NCBI GenBank assembly: GCA_035714625.1
Contig: DASTLT010000173.1
Location: 1-7,630 of the forward strand
DNA from: GCA-003244245 sp035714625
GTDB lineage: Bacteria; Actinomycetota; Actinomycetes; Mycobacteriales; Pseudonocardiaceae
Reading direction: 5' to 3'
DNA: 7,630 nt
Position numbers and translations under genes: made by a program. The notes beneath the pieces are model-generated. The model worked only from the letters and a program-made list of their open reading frames with translations, made no database searches and was not told the DNA's origin. Positions 1 to 7,025 of the stretch are shown here, piece after piece; within the stretch, counting starts at the first letter, position 1, and each line of letters opens with the position of its first letter.

Positions 1-38
1 GCAGTGCCTGCACCAGCAACGCCGCTGCGCCGCTCTGA
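1..38 (+). CDS. C-terminal end of a probable lanthipeptide precursor (partial)
   Basis: Read from base 3, this frame gives SACTSNAAAPL followed by TGA at 36-38. The codon before it ends in GC, so the preceding residue is Ser, Cys, Gly or Arg. The Ser/Thr/Cys-rich tail ends 41 nt before a lanB gene on the same strand, which is where a class I lanthipeptide precursor is normally found. From memory, the tail resembles the C-termini of actinobacterial FxLD-family lanthipeptides, which often end in a Cys-x-Ser-Ala-Cys-type motif. The Ser/Thr residues would be dehydrated and the Cys would close a thioether ring. The leader and most of the core lie outside the window, so the family call is inference. 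A competing frame from base 1 ends at TAG 61-63 with a charged tail (RRSDIERRLGR) and could instead be the end of an ordinary upstream protein. Composition and position favour the precursor reading. Confidence 0.5.
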   Translation, partial: SACTSNAAAPL

Positions 39-66
39 CATCGAACGGCGATTGGGGAGGTAGGGC

Positions 67-73
67 GGGGAGG
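67..73 (+). promoter_or_regulatory. Ribosome binding site of the lanB gene
   Basis: GGGGAGG lies 6 nt before the GTG at 80 and supports that start. The frame stays open upstream to the window edge but holds no earlier ATG or GTG. A similar GGGGAGG at 55-61 is too far from the start. Confidence 0.7.
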
Positions 74-79
74 CGGGCA

Positions 80-3000
80 GTGGGCGCGAGGCGGATTCTA
101 TTTCGGCACGCGGGTGCGGTGCTGGCTCGCGCCAGCACCGATCCGGGTGGGCTGGAATCACCCGACATGCTCGACGTCGAGTCCGAGGACGCCCTCGGTG
201 AGGGCCGAGTGTGGTTGGCGCATCTGTGGCGACGTGCTGTGGTCCGGTCCGCGCTCCGGGTTGCTAGTCCGGTGCTGTCTCAGCAGATCGACGCGATTGT
301 CGTCGGCGACCATGTTGATCCCCGTCAGGTGAGGCGCGTGCTGGTCACGACCTCGTTCTATCTCCGACGTTGGCAGCGGCGCGCTACCCCGTTCGGCATG
401 TTCGCCGGGGTGGCCGCCGCGTCAACGGGGAATCCGGCGACCACGCGGCTCGGCGACGAACATCAGGTAGTGGCGCGGGCGGACGCGCGGTGGGTGGGCG
501 AGATCATCGACGGCCTGGAGCAGCGCTCCGACGTGCTGCCACGCCTGCCCGTGGTCGTCAACGACGCCGGATTCACGCGCGGGGACAGGTTCGTTGTTCC
601 CGCCCGACCCGACGAAGGCCAATTGCATCGCGGTGCGGCGTTGGACGTCTCCGTCCGCCGCACCGAGGCGGTGGCCGCAGTATTAGCCGGCGCGGCCAAA
701 CCGGTCTCGGTTGCCGAGCTGGCCCAACGAGTCGGGGAGCGGTTTCCCGACGCGGCGCCGGGCGACATCCAGCGTCTGCTTGCTGAGCTGGTCGCCAGTC
801 GCGCCTTGCTCACCAGTCTGCGGGCGCCGATGACGACCGTTGACCCGCTGGCCCACCTGGTTACCGAGCTGGAATCCGTTGGCGTTGAGGATCTGCCCGA
901 CCTCGCGGAGCTGGTTAAACAGCTCACCGCAATCCATGAGGAGCTGTCCTCGCTCAGGTCCTGGGCGCCTCCGGCCGACTACTCGTTGGCTTTGGAGAGC
1001 GCCGCTGAACGGATGCGAGCGGTACACGACGTTGCGGGAAGAGTGCTTGCGGTGGACGTGGCGCTGGCCGGAAAGCTCACCGTTCCCCAGGCGGTATTGC
1101 ACGAGGCGGAGGCCGCCGCGACAGTACTGCTGCGACTCACGCCCTTTCCCTTCGGCGACCCGGCCTGGAAAGACTTTCACGCGCGGTTCCTGGACCGCTA
1201 CGGCGTCGGCGCGGGGGTCGGCGTGCGTGACGTGGTCGCCGATTCCGGCCTGGGGTTTCCCGCCGGGTTCCTCGGCTCCCCCCGGCCCCGCGCTCCTCAT
1301 CTGGTAACCGAACGCGATGCCACCCTGCTGGCGCTGATCCAGCAAGCCACCGCCGAGGGCCGCACCGAAATCACGCTGACCGAGCAGATCATCGACGATC
1401 TGAGAGTCGGTGACCACACCAAGATGGTCACCCCAGCGCGCGTGGAACTGGCCTTCCAGCTGCACGCCGCCTCCCTCGACGCGCTGGACCGCGGCCAGTT
1501 CCAGCTCTGGATCACCGGGGCGCCGATGCACGCCAACAGCATGGCCGGGCGGTTCGCCCACCTGCTGCCCGACGAGGACCAGCAACGCCTGGCGGCCACG
1601 TACACGCCAACGAGTGAGCACACCGTCGCGGCGCAGTTGTCGTTTCCGCCTCGCCGCGAGCACAACGAGAACATCACCCGCACGCCCCGGCTACTACCGC
1701 ACGTGATCCCCCTGGCCGAGCACCGCAGCGATGACGAGACCGTGATCCGGCTGGACGACCTCGCGGTCACCGCCGACACCTCGCAGATGTCTCTAGTACG
1801 GATCTCCACAGGGGAACGAATCCAGCCGCACATCCCACACGCGCTGGAAGCAACCACGCAGACCCCGCCACTGGCTCGGTTTCTCGCCGAGGTGGCTTCC
1901 GCGCGATGCGGCGTCTTCGGCCCGTTCGGGTTCGGAGTCGCCCACGACCTGCCGTTCCTTCCCCGTATCCGCCACGGCCGCGTTGTACTGTCCCCAGCCC
2001 GATGGCTGTTGAAGGCCAATGACCTTCATCCGGTGGACGCCGACACCGCCGCATGGGACCCCGCGCTGAGCACGTGGCGCGACCGGTGGCGCGTTCCCTC
2101 GACCGTCGTGCTGTGCGAAGGCGAGCTTCGCCTTCCTCTCGACCTGGACGACTGCCGCGACCGGACGCTCTTGCGCACCCGGCTGGAGCGCAACCGCACC
2201 GGCAAGGTCGAACTCCGCGAATCCGACATCCACGACGGCCGTGCGTGGGCTGGCCGGGCCTGCGAACTGGTCGTCCCGCTTAACGCCGTCCCGAGTCCGG
2301 ACACGCCACCTCGCCGGCATGCGGCGCCGCTGCGCGCCGTGACCCGATCTGACGCGCTGCTCCCAGGGCGCTCACCCGTGTTGCGTGTTCACCTCCACGG
2401 GCACCCGCTGCGTTTCGACGACATTCTCGCCGACCACCTGCCCCAACTCTTTGCGGATACTGACAATCCCGTGATCCGGTGGTGGTTCTGGCGCCACCAC
2501 GACCCTGCCCGCCCCGACAGCGACCAGCACCTGGTGCTGTGCCTGCGACTTCGCGCAGCGGGGGACTACGGGACCGCCGCCGCCCGGATCGCGGACTGGG
2601 CGGCGCATCTGCGCACTTCGGGCCTGCTCGCGGACCTCGACCTCGGCGCGTACCAGCCGCCGCGTGGTGCATTCGGCCACGGCCCCGAAACGGAGGATGC
2701 CGTGGAAGACGTGTTGGCGACGGATTCGGCAGCCGCCATTGCCCAACTCTGGTGGGCAACCCGCACCGGGACGCCCAACCAGGCCATCACCGCGGCGTCC
2801 ATGACGGACCTGGCCGCCGCACTGGCCGCGACCCCGGAAGCGGGGCTACGCCGCCTGCTCGATCTCCTCCCGCAAGAACACGGAAAACTGGACCACGACC
2901 TCTGCGAGGCGGCGCTGGCGCTGGTCGGCGCCGATGACGGGACGCCGCTGCGGAGCCTGCCGGATGGCCAGACCGTGATGCACCTATGGGACCAGCGCCG

Positions 3001-3190
3001 GGCCGCGCTCGCGGCGTACCGGGACCGGTTTCTCCGAGACAGTGACCGCCAGCTGGTGCTGCGGACACTGCTGCACGACCACCACGTCCGGGCCGTGAGC
3101 GTTGATCCCGGCGCAGAAAAGGTCACCAACCGCCTCGCCCGCGCCGTCGCCCGGCGCCGCCTCGCCCTCAGTGCCCAGGGCACGTCATGA
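80..3190 (+). CDS. lanB: Lantibiotic dehydratase (LanB, class I), full length with fused SpaB_C domain
   Basis: A 1036-residue cytoplasmic enzyme that would activate Ser/Thr of the precursor peptide by glutamylation with glutamyl-tRNA. The length matches fused NisB-type enzymes. The N-terminal Lant_dehydr_N domain fills about residues 1-740. Its hallmark RRATPFGMFAGV lies at about 100-111, where R97, R101 and T103 align with NisB R83, R87 and T89. A typical middle section follows (NITRTPRLLP, then IRLDDLAV). The C-terminal SpaB_C-like elimination domain starts near residue 765: WWFWRHHD at 801-808, ATDS at 880-883 and LLHDHH at 997-1002, where H999 probably equals the NisB H961 type. This domain is degenerate. 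The usual HxRxR strand reads HLVLCLRL, and the usual YxPExxRYGG reads YQPPRGAFGHG. An intact SpaB_C copy is encoded two genes downstream, so this domain may be structural or recognise the peptide rather than catalyse elimination. The stop overlaps the lanC start (ATGA). Family call sure; division of labour inferred. Confidence 0.95.
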   Translation: MGARRILFRHAGAVLARASTDPGGLESPDMLDVESEDALGEGRVWLAHLWRRAVVRSALRVASPVLSQQIDAIVVGDHVDPRQVRRVLVTTSFYLRRWQRRATPFGMFAGVAAASTGNPATTRLGDEHQVVARADARWVGEIIDGLEQRSDVLPRLPVVVNDAGFTRGDRFVVPARPDEGQLHRGAALDVSVRRTEAVAAVLAGAAKPVSVAELAQRVGERFPDAAPGDIQRLLAELVASRALLTSLRAPMTTVDPLAHLVTELESVGVEDLPDLAELVKQLTAIHEELSSLRSWAPPADYSLALESAAERMRAVHDVAGRVLAVDVALAGKLTVPQAVLHEAEAAATVLLRLTPFPFGDPAWKDFHARFLDRYGVGAGVGVRDVVADSGLGFPAGFLGSPRPRAPHLVTERDATLLALIQQATAEGRTEITLTEQIIDDLRVGDHTKMVTPARVELAFQLHAASLDALDRGQFQLWITGAPMHANSMAGRFAHLLPDEDQQRLAATYTPTSEHTVAAQLSFPPRREHNENITRTPRLLPHVIPLAEHRSDDETVIRLDDLAVTADTSQMSLVRISTGERIQPHIPHALEATTQTPPLARFLAEVASARCGVFGPFGFGVAHDLPFLPRIRHGRVVLSPARWLLKANDLHPVDADTAAWDPALSTWRDRWRVPSTVVLCEGELRLPLDLDDCRDRTLLRTRLERNRTGKVELRESDIHDGRAWAGRACELVVPLNAVPSPDTPPRRHAAPLRAVTRSDALLPGRSPVLRVHLHGHPLRFDDILADHLPQLFADTDNPVIRWWFWRHHDPARPDSDQHLVLCLRLRAAGDYGTAAARIADWAAHLRTSGLLADLDLGAYQPPRGAFGHGPETEDAVEDVLATDSAAAIAQLWWATRTGTPNQAITAASMTDLAAALAATPEAGLRRLLDLLPQEHGKLDHDLCEAALALVGADDGTPLRSLPDGQTVMHLWDQRRAALAAYRDRFLRDSDRQLVLRTLLHDHHVRAVSVDPGAEKVTNRLARAVARRRLALSAQGTS

Positions 3191-4401
3191 CCGCCCCGAA
3201 GGATGCTGCCGCGCTCGCCGAGGCACTCGCCGCGAAGCTGGCGACTCCGACACACGACGCCGAGGACCAGAACGGGCGAGAGCAGTCCCTGGCCCACGGC
3301 GCGGCCGGCGTCGCCCTGCTGCACATCGAGCGCGCACTCGCTGGGGCGGGAGCGTGGACCACCGCGCACGCTTGGGTGACCACGGCGACCGCTCGTGCGA
3401 TCAGCACGGCCGACGACACCGGCCTCTACCTCGGCGCACCGGCGATCTCGTTCATCCTGCACGCCGCCGAAGCCGACCAGACCCACCGCTACCGCCGAAT
3501 CTTGTCCACTATGGACTCCTATGTCGCCGCGCTGGCACACAGACGGGTCGACCTCGCCAAAGCCCGCGCCGAGCGCGGCGACGCAACGACATTCGCTGAA
3601 TACGACCTGTTCTCTGGCCTGACCGGAATCGGGCAACACCTGCTGCGTCACGCGCCCGGAACCGAGGCACTCGGACGCATCCTCGACTACTTCGTGCGCC
3701 TGACCGAGCCGCGCACCGACCGCCTGCCCGGCTGGTGGGTCTCCCACGACCCAGACACCACCGTGCCCACCCCCGGCGGACATGCGAACCTCGGGGTCGC
3801 ACACGGAATCTGCGGCGTGCTGGCCTTCCTCGGCACGGCGCTGCGGCGCGGTATCACCGTCGACGGGCACTGCGAGGCCATCGCGACGATCTGCGCCCAC
3901 CTGGACACCTGGCGCCACGACGACGACCCCGGCCCCTGGTGGCCGGAATGGATCACGCAGGACGAACTGCGTACCGGCCGGTCACGGCAACCCAGCCCGC
4001 TCCGGCCGAGCTGGTGCTACGGAACCCCCGGCATCGCCCGCGCCCAACAGATCGCCGCCATCGCCACCGGTGACACGGCACGGCAACAGATCGCGGAACA
4101 CGCCCTTGCAGCGTGCCTGTCCAACACCGCCCAGCTCTCCCGCATCACCGACACCAGCCTGTGCCACGGCTGGGCCGGGCTGTATCAGACCGCCTGGCGC
4201 GTCGCCCACGACGCGCTGACACCCGAGATCAACCACCAACTGCCGCGCCTGGCCACCTTGCTCACCCACCACGCCAACGCCGGCCACCCAGACGGCACCG
4301 GGTTCCTCGACGGCACCGCAGGACTCGCCCTCGCCGTGCACACCGCCACGCACAACACCGCGCCGATCTCGGGATGGGACGCATGCCTGCTGATCACCTA
4401 G
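3187..4401 (+). CDS. lanC: Lanthionine synthetase C family cyclase (LanC)
   Basis: A 404-residue zinc enzyme that adds Cys thiols to dehydroalanine or dehydrobutyrine to form (methyl)lanthionine rings. The fold's repeated G-rich motifs appear in order: AHGAAG (36-41), SGLTG (143-147), AHGICG (205-210), WCYGTPG (276-282), CHGWAG (326-331) and DGTAG (375-379). The zinc ligands C277, C326 and H327 are all present. D140, H206 and R273 match NisC D141, H212 and R280, so the enzyme looks fully competent. The start ATG overlaps the lanB stop by 4 nt, with AGGG 6 nt upstream, which indicates translational coupling. The last 19 nt overlap the next gene. The length is normal for the family, and no lesions are seen. 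Confidence 0.95.
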   Translation: MTAPKDAAALAEALAAKLATPTHDAEDQNGREQSLAHGAAGVALLHIERALAGAGAWTTAHAWVTTATARAISTADDTGLYLGAPAISFILHAAEADQTHRYRRILSTMDSYVAALAHRRVDLAKARAERGDATTFAEYDLFSGLTGIGQHLLRHAPGTEALGRILDYFVRLTEPRTDRLPGWWVSHDPDTTVPTPGGHANLGVAHGICGVLAFLGTALRRGITVDGHCEAIATICAHLDTWRHDDDPGPWWPEWITQDELRTGRSRQPSPLRPSWCYGTPGIARAQQIAAIATGDTARQQIAEHALAACLSNTAQLSRITDTSLCHGWAGLYQTAWRVAHDALTPEINHQLPRLATLLTHHANAGHPDGTGFLDGTAGLALAVHTATHNTAPISGWDACLLIT

Positions 4402-5396
4402 CCCCTGCCGACACCCTCGAAACCGCCATCGCGACGGTCCTGACCGGCACGCCGCTGACCGACGCCGCCTCAGCTGTAGGCATGCAAGCTGCGGCACTGG
4501 CCGACGCCATCGAGGTCTACCGGCAGGCAGGCCGACGCGCCCTCGACCACCACACGAACCCAGGTTGGTGGCAGGTCTACCTCCGCTTCACCGACTGGGA
4601 ACTGGCCGAGCAAGCCGTCGCCAACCATCTCGCGCCGCTGCTACAACGAGCCGAAACCGACGGCGTGATCGCCGCGTGGTGGTTCATCCGGAAACACCCC
4701 TGCTGGCGCCTGCGGCTCCACCCCGGCCCGGCTGGACGCGCGATGACCGCAGACCTCTCCGCCGCACTCGATCAGCTCACCACGGCAGGCCAGATCGACG
4801 GCTGGTGGCCCGGCATCTACGAAGCAGAAACAGCCGCATTCGGCGGCAACCCCGGCATCGACATCGCCCACGACCTGTTCTGCGCCGACAGCCGCGCAAT
4901 CATCACCATGCTCCGCAACGACGACACCACGCTCGGCCGCCGGGAACTATCCCTACTGCTGTGTAGCACACTCATGCGCGCCGCCAACCTGGAGCGGTAC
5001 GAACAAGGCGACGTCTGGCACCGCATCACCCAAGAACGCCCGCTTCCCACCGACTTCCCGACCGCGAAAATGACCGCGATGGCCGACGAGATCAAGCACG
5101 TGATGCTCGCCGACGCCACGCCGAACGGCACGCTGCTGGGCGCGAGTGGCCCGCTGGCCTCCGCGGCCAGTTGGGCCGAGGCGTTCCACCGGGCCGGCCA
5201 AACCCTGGGAGCTGCGGCTCGCAAGGGCACCCTGCAACGGGGCCTTCGCGAGATCATCAGTTACTTGGTGATCTTCCACTGGAACCGCCTGGGACTACCC
5301 GTCCGAACACAGAGCATTCTCGCCGGGGCGGCACGCGCCGCAATCCTTGAAATGCCCATTGCTCCGGCCAGGCCGCCGTTACGCGCCGGTGCCTGA
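4383..5396 (+). CDS. Stand-alone SpaB_C / thiopeptide-type bacteriocin biosynthesis protein (glutamate-elimination type)
   Basis: A 337-residue protein related to the C-terminal domain of LanB and to split elimination enzymes such as TbtC of thiomuracin biosynthesis, which remove glutamate from glutamylated Ser/Thr to leave dehydro-residues. The domain spans about residues 61-325 and keeps the signatures in order: WWFIRKHPCWRLRLHP (99-114), IYEAETAAFGG (145-155), DLFCADSRAI (164-173) and HWNRLGL (299-305). These motifs are more complete than those in the LanB C-terminus. Residues 10-55 form a separate helical segment containing TPLTDAASAVGMQAAAL, which looks like a helix-turn-helix and may bind leader peptide or protein partners. 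The frame stays open upstream to 4113 inside lanC, but homology begins only after 4383. The ATG there, 19 nt before the lanC stop and preceded by GGGATGGGA, is therefore the likely start. It is the last biosynthetic gene in the window. Confidence 0.88.
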   Translation: MPADHLAPADTLETAIATVLTGTPLTDAASAVGMQAAALADAIEVYRQAGRRALDHHTNPGWWQVYLRFTDWELAEQAVANHLAPLLQRAETDGVIAAWWFIRKHPCWRLRLHPGPAGRAMTADLSAALDQLTTAGQIDGWWPGIYEAETAAFGGNPGIDIAHDLFCADSRAIITMLRNDDTTLGRRELSLLLCSTLMRAANLERYEQGDVWHRITQERPLPTDFPTAKMTAMADEIKHVMLADATPNGTLLGASGPLASAASWAEAFHRAGQTLGAAARKGTLQRGLREIISYLVIFHWNRLGLPVRTQSILAGAARAAILEMPIAPARPPLRAGA

Positions 5397-5489
5397 ACCG
5401 AACTGAAGAAGTGGCACGTCGTAAAGGTCCGGCTGGGGTACGCGACGCATGTCCGGTGCTGTGACCTCGATGACGAGCATTTCTTGGAA
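5397..5489. other. Short gap between the RiPP operon and the IS nest, no recognised gene
   Basis: There is no hairpin-plus-T-run terminator here. After the TGA at 5394-5396 the same frame stays open to TAG 5520-5522 with high GC at third positions over 5397-5480, but it has no ATG or GTG start. On the - strand a 33-residue reading frame (ATG at 5480-5478, stop at 5381-5379, beginning MLVIEVTAPDM) overlaps the end of the preceding gene. Neither is recognised. Either could be the remnant of a gene displaced when the transposons arrived, or chance. Confidence 0.35.
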
Positions 5490-5670
5490 TCAACCGCTCA
5501 GTGCACCGTCCCGTTTGAGTAGGAACTCATCGAGTTTCTCGGTGGGTGTCATCCAGTTTAGCGTCTGGCGTGGTCGGCCGTTCAACCGGTCGGCGACAGC
5601 GTCCAGCTCGGCCTGTGAATAGCCGGACAGGTCGGTACCTGTCGGGAAGTACTCGCGGAGCAGGCCGTTG
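5490..5670 (-). pseudogene. IS30-family transposase, C-terminal fragment (distal to the IS110 insertion)
   Basis: The - strand from 5669 translates as NGLLREYFPTGTDLSGYS, then AELDAVADRLNGRPRQTLNW and a short tail ending at TGA (5492-5490). NGLLR-YFP-GTDLS and LNGRPRQTL-W are hallmarks of the C-terminal end of IS30 transposases, just after the catalytic Glu. The fragment has no start of its own. It continues, in the correct codon phase, the block that ends at 7018 on the other side of the IS110 element. It cannot be functional alone. Confidence 0.85.
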
Positions 5671-5686
5671 GACGCTCCTATGTTTG

Positions 5687-6756
5687 TCAGGTCGTTGTGG
5701 TGTGATCTGGTGGCGTGGTGGTGGCTTGAATGCGGCGGTCAAGGCGTCGGGCGAGGGCGCGTTTGAGGTATCGCTTGATCTCGCGTTGCGTCTTGCCCTC
5801 GCTGGTGCGTCGCTCGGGGTCTCGGTGGGTCTCGGGGTGGCAGCGCAGTCGGGTCAGTGCCACGGTGTGCAGGGCGTGGTTGAGTGCTCGGTCGCCGCCG
5901 CGGTTGAGCCGGTGCCGGGCTCGTTGCCCGCTGCTGGCCTGCAGCGGATTCACGCCGGCGAGGGCGGCGAAGGTCGACTCGTTGTGGACCCGGCCCCGGT
6001 GTGAGCAGCTGATGAGCAGCTAAGTGGCGACGACGGGGCCCACGCCGGGCTCGCTGAGCAGGGTGGGGCCTGCGGGATGGGTCTGGGTGAGCTGGGTGAG
6101 CTGGGGGTTGAGCTGATCGACCTGATCGGTGAGGAAGCGGATCCGTGCGGTGACCGAGCACAGGGCCAGGAGGGTCATGCGGTGCTTCACGGTGCTGGGC
6201 GCCGCGGCGTGCAGGTGATCGATCCGGGTCAGCGGGGTGCTCAGCGAGCAGCCGCGCAGCGTGCTGCGGAGGTGCTCAGGTGCGGTGACGATCAACGCTT
6301 TGAGCTCGTTGATCGCTTTCGTGTGGCTGACCAGCACTGCGTGGCCGGTGGTGGGCACGACACGCAGCGCCTCGCGCAGCCCGCGTGGGCGGGGGTGGGG
6401 CTGACTCTCGCCGGAGAGTGCCTCCCGTGCGGCGCGGACCGCGTCGATCCGGTCGTTCTTCCCGCCCCGACGGGTGCGCTGGACCCGGTCGATCTCCACG
6501 ACGTCCTCGCCGGCCTCCGCCAGGAAACTGGCCCCCCCGGCGCCGTAGTTTCCGGTGCCCTCCAACGCCCACACCCGCAGCCCAGCAGCGTGCTGTCGGA
6601 CCCAGACGAGCATCCGCGCGTCACCGGCGCGTCGGCGACCTCGCTCAGAGGAGCCCGGACCCCGGCGCCGGCGGTGTCCAGCACGGCGAGGTCGAGGGTG
6701 TCGCGGTCGAGATCACCCCCGAGGACGTAGTCGTACTGTGCTGCCAGCATGGGCAT
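5687..6756 (-). pseudogene. IS110-family DEDD transposase, inactivated by a frameshift and an amber codon
   Basis: The start is ATG at 6756-6754 with AGGAAGGGA 8 nt upstream. The frame opens with MPMLAAQYDYVLGGDLDRDT, which carries the first RuvC-type Asp, and runs to APVTR. It then shifts: family homology resumes in another frame at GDARMLVWVRQHAAG, so an indel of one or two bases lies at about 6614-6630. That frame carries the catalytic WALEGTGNYG and the KNDRIDA aspartates. It stops at TAG 6022-6020 (GPVVAT-stop-LLIS), where relatives usually have Gln, and continues in the same frame through FAALAGVNPLQASSGQ (the conserved Ser region of the Tnp_IS110 C-terminal domain) to TGA at 5689-5687. 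The total of about 356 codons is normal for the family. All catalytic positions are present but on separate pieces, so the enzyme is almost certainly dead. Confidence 0.88.
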
Positions 6757-6786
6757 AGCGGTTGTCCCTTCCTCGGCGACCGTGCA

Positions 6787-6975
6787 GGCACCGGCCGGGG
6801 ACGAGGTCACCGTCGTGGCAGCACGGTGAGGGGTCACGCCCACGGGCGGACAAGCTCCTGATCAAGCCAAAGACGCGTGGTCTAGGCCGGTGCCGGCAGT
6901 CCAGAAGACAAGTCCAACGACAGGCACGCACCACGCGGCCAGTGTTCTCAGGAGTCATCCCGTGCTGCCGGCACC
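6787..6975 (-). ncRNA. Predicted IS110 bridge RNA (target-binding and donor-binding loops)
   Basis: The non-coding left end upstream of the transposase is where IS110-group elements encode their bridge RNA. Read 5' to 3' on the - strand, stem 1 is a perfect 11-bp pair (6975-6965 with 6899-6889). Inside it lie GAGAACAC (6949-6942), a hairpin GGCCGC-GTGGT-GCGtGCC (6940-6923) and CGTTGG (6919-6914). GAGAACAC is identical to the left target half at 7025-7018, and CGTTGG is the reverse complement of the right half CCAACG. Stem 2 is CAC(g)CGTC with GACGGTG (6879-6872 and 6814-6808). Inside it lie AGGAGC (6859-6854, identical to the right end at 5679-5674), the hairpin CGCCCGTGGGCG (6848-6837) and CTCACCGTG (6830-6822, reverse complement of the left end at 7020-7012). 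A further 10-bp pair joins 6894-6885 to 6796-6787. The order target loop then donor loop is that of the IS621 bridge RNA. The true 5' and 3' ends are unknown. Confidence 0.78.
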
Positions 6976-7017
6976 ACCCTGGCCGACCAGCCCTCCCGGG
7001 CCACCACCACACTCACC

Positions 7018-7025
7018 GTGTTCTC
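7018..7025 (-). other. IS110 target site, left half, in the IS30 catalytic motif
   Basis: GAGAACAC encodes E-N-T of GTNENTNGLL. The other half, CAACGG, lies at 5670-5665. The joined site GAGAACACCAACGG is covered by the two proposed target guides of the bridge RNA, which overlap at the central C. Confidence 0.7.

Larger units (their letters stand above)
5671..7017 (-). mobile_element. IS110-family insertion sequence inserted in IS30
   Basis: A 1347-bp insert whose limits are set by the precise interruption of the IS30 codon ACC. It has the layout of the IS110 group: a long non-coding left end (7017-6757, 261 nt), a DEDD transposase gene (6756-5687), and a very short right end (16 nt). There are no terminal inverted repeats and no long target duplication, as expected for a family that recombines through a very short core. 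Only one C is shared by both junctions (AC at the left end, TC at the right end), so the core cannot be fixed exactly. The ends are read as GGTGAGTG (left) and AGGAGCGTC (right), each uncertain by one or two bases. Confidence 0.85.

Noticed and set aside
1..63. C-terminal end of an ordinary upstream protein ending at TAG 61-63
   Set aside because: Not excluded, but the tail has no recognised motif and would place its stop only 16 nt before lanB, overlapping the first GGGGAGG. The competing frame ending at 38 has the composition expected of a RiPP core.
2566..3918. 450-codon - strand reading frame opposite lanB and lanC
   Set aside because: It lies antisense to two genes with clear family motifs. 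The long frame is a by-product of high GC, and its translation shows no recognisable domain.
4113..4382. Longer start for the stand-alone SpaB_C protein, inside lanC
   Set aside because: The extension would overlap lanC by almost 290 nt, is Arg/Pro/His-rich as expected of an out-of-frame reading, and shows no family similarity. The ATG at 4383 fits.
6077..6730. 217-codon + strand reading frame across the IS110 element
   Set aside because: It is antisense to the IS110 transposase, whose catalytic motifs are read on the - strand. Its composition is low in information and no motif is seen.
6948..7017. Fusion of the IS30 fragment with downstream residues VSVVVAREG
   Set aside because: This is only read-through from the IS30 frame into the IS110 left end; the frame passes across the element boundary by chance.
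5671..7017. Programmed frameshifting as the explanation of the split IS110 frame
   Set aside because: IS110 transposases are normally single frames, no slippery run with a downstream structure is evident near 6614-6630, and the second lesion (TAG at 6020-6022) would still stop translation.
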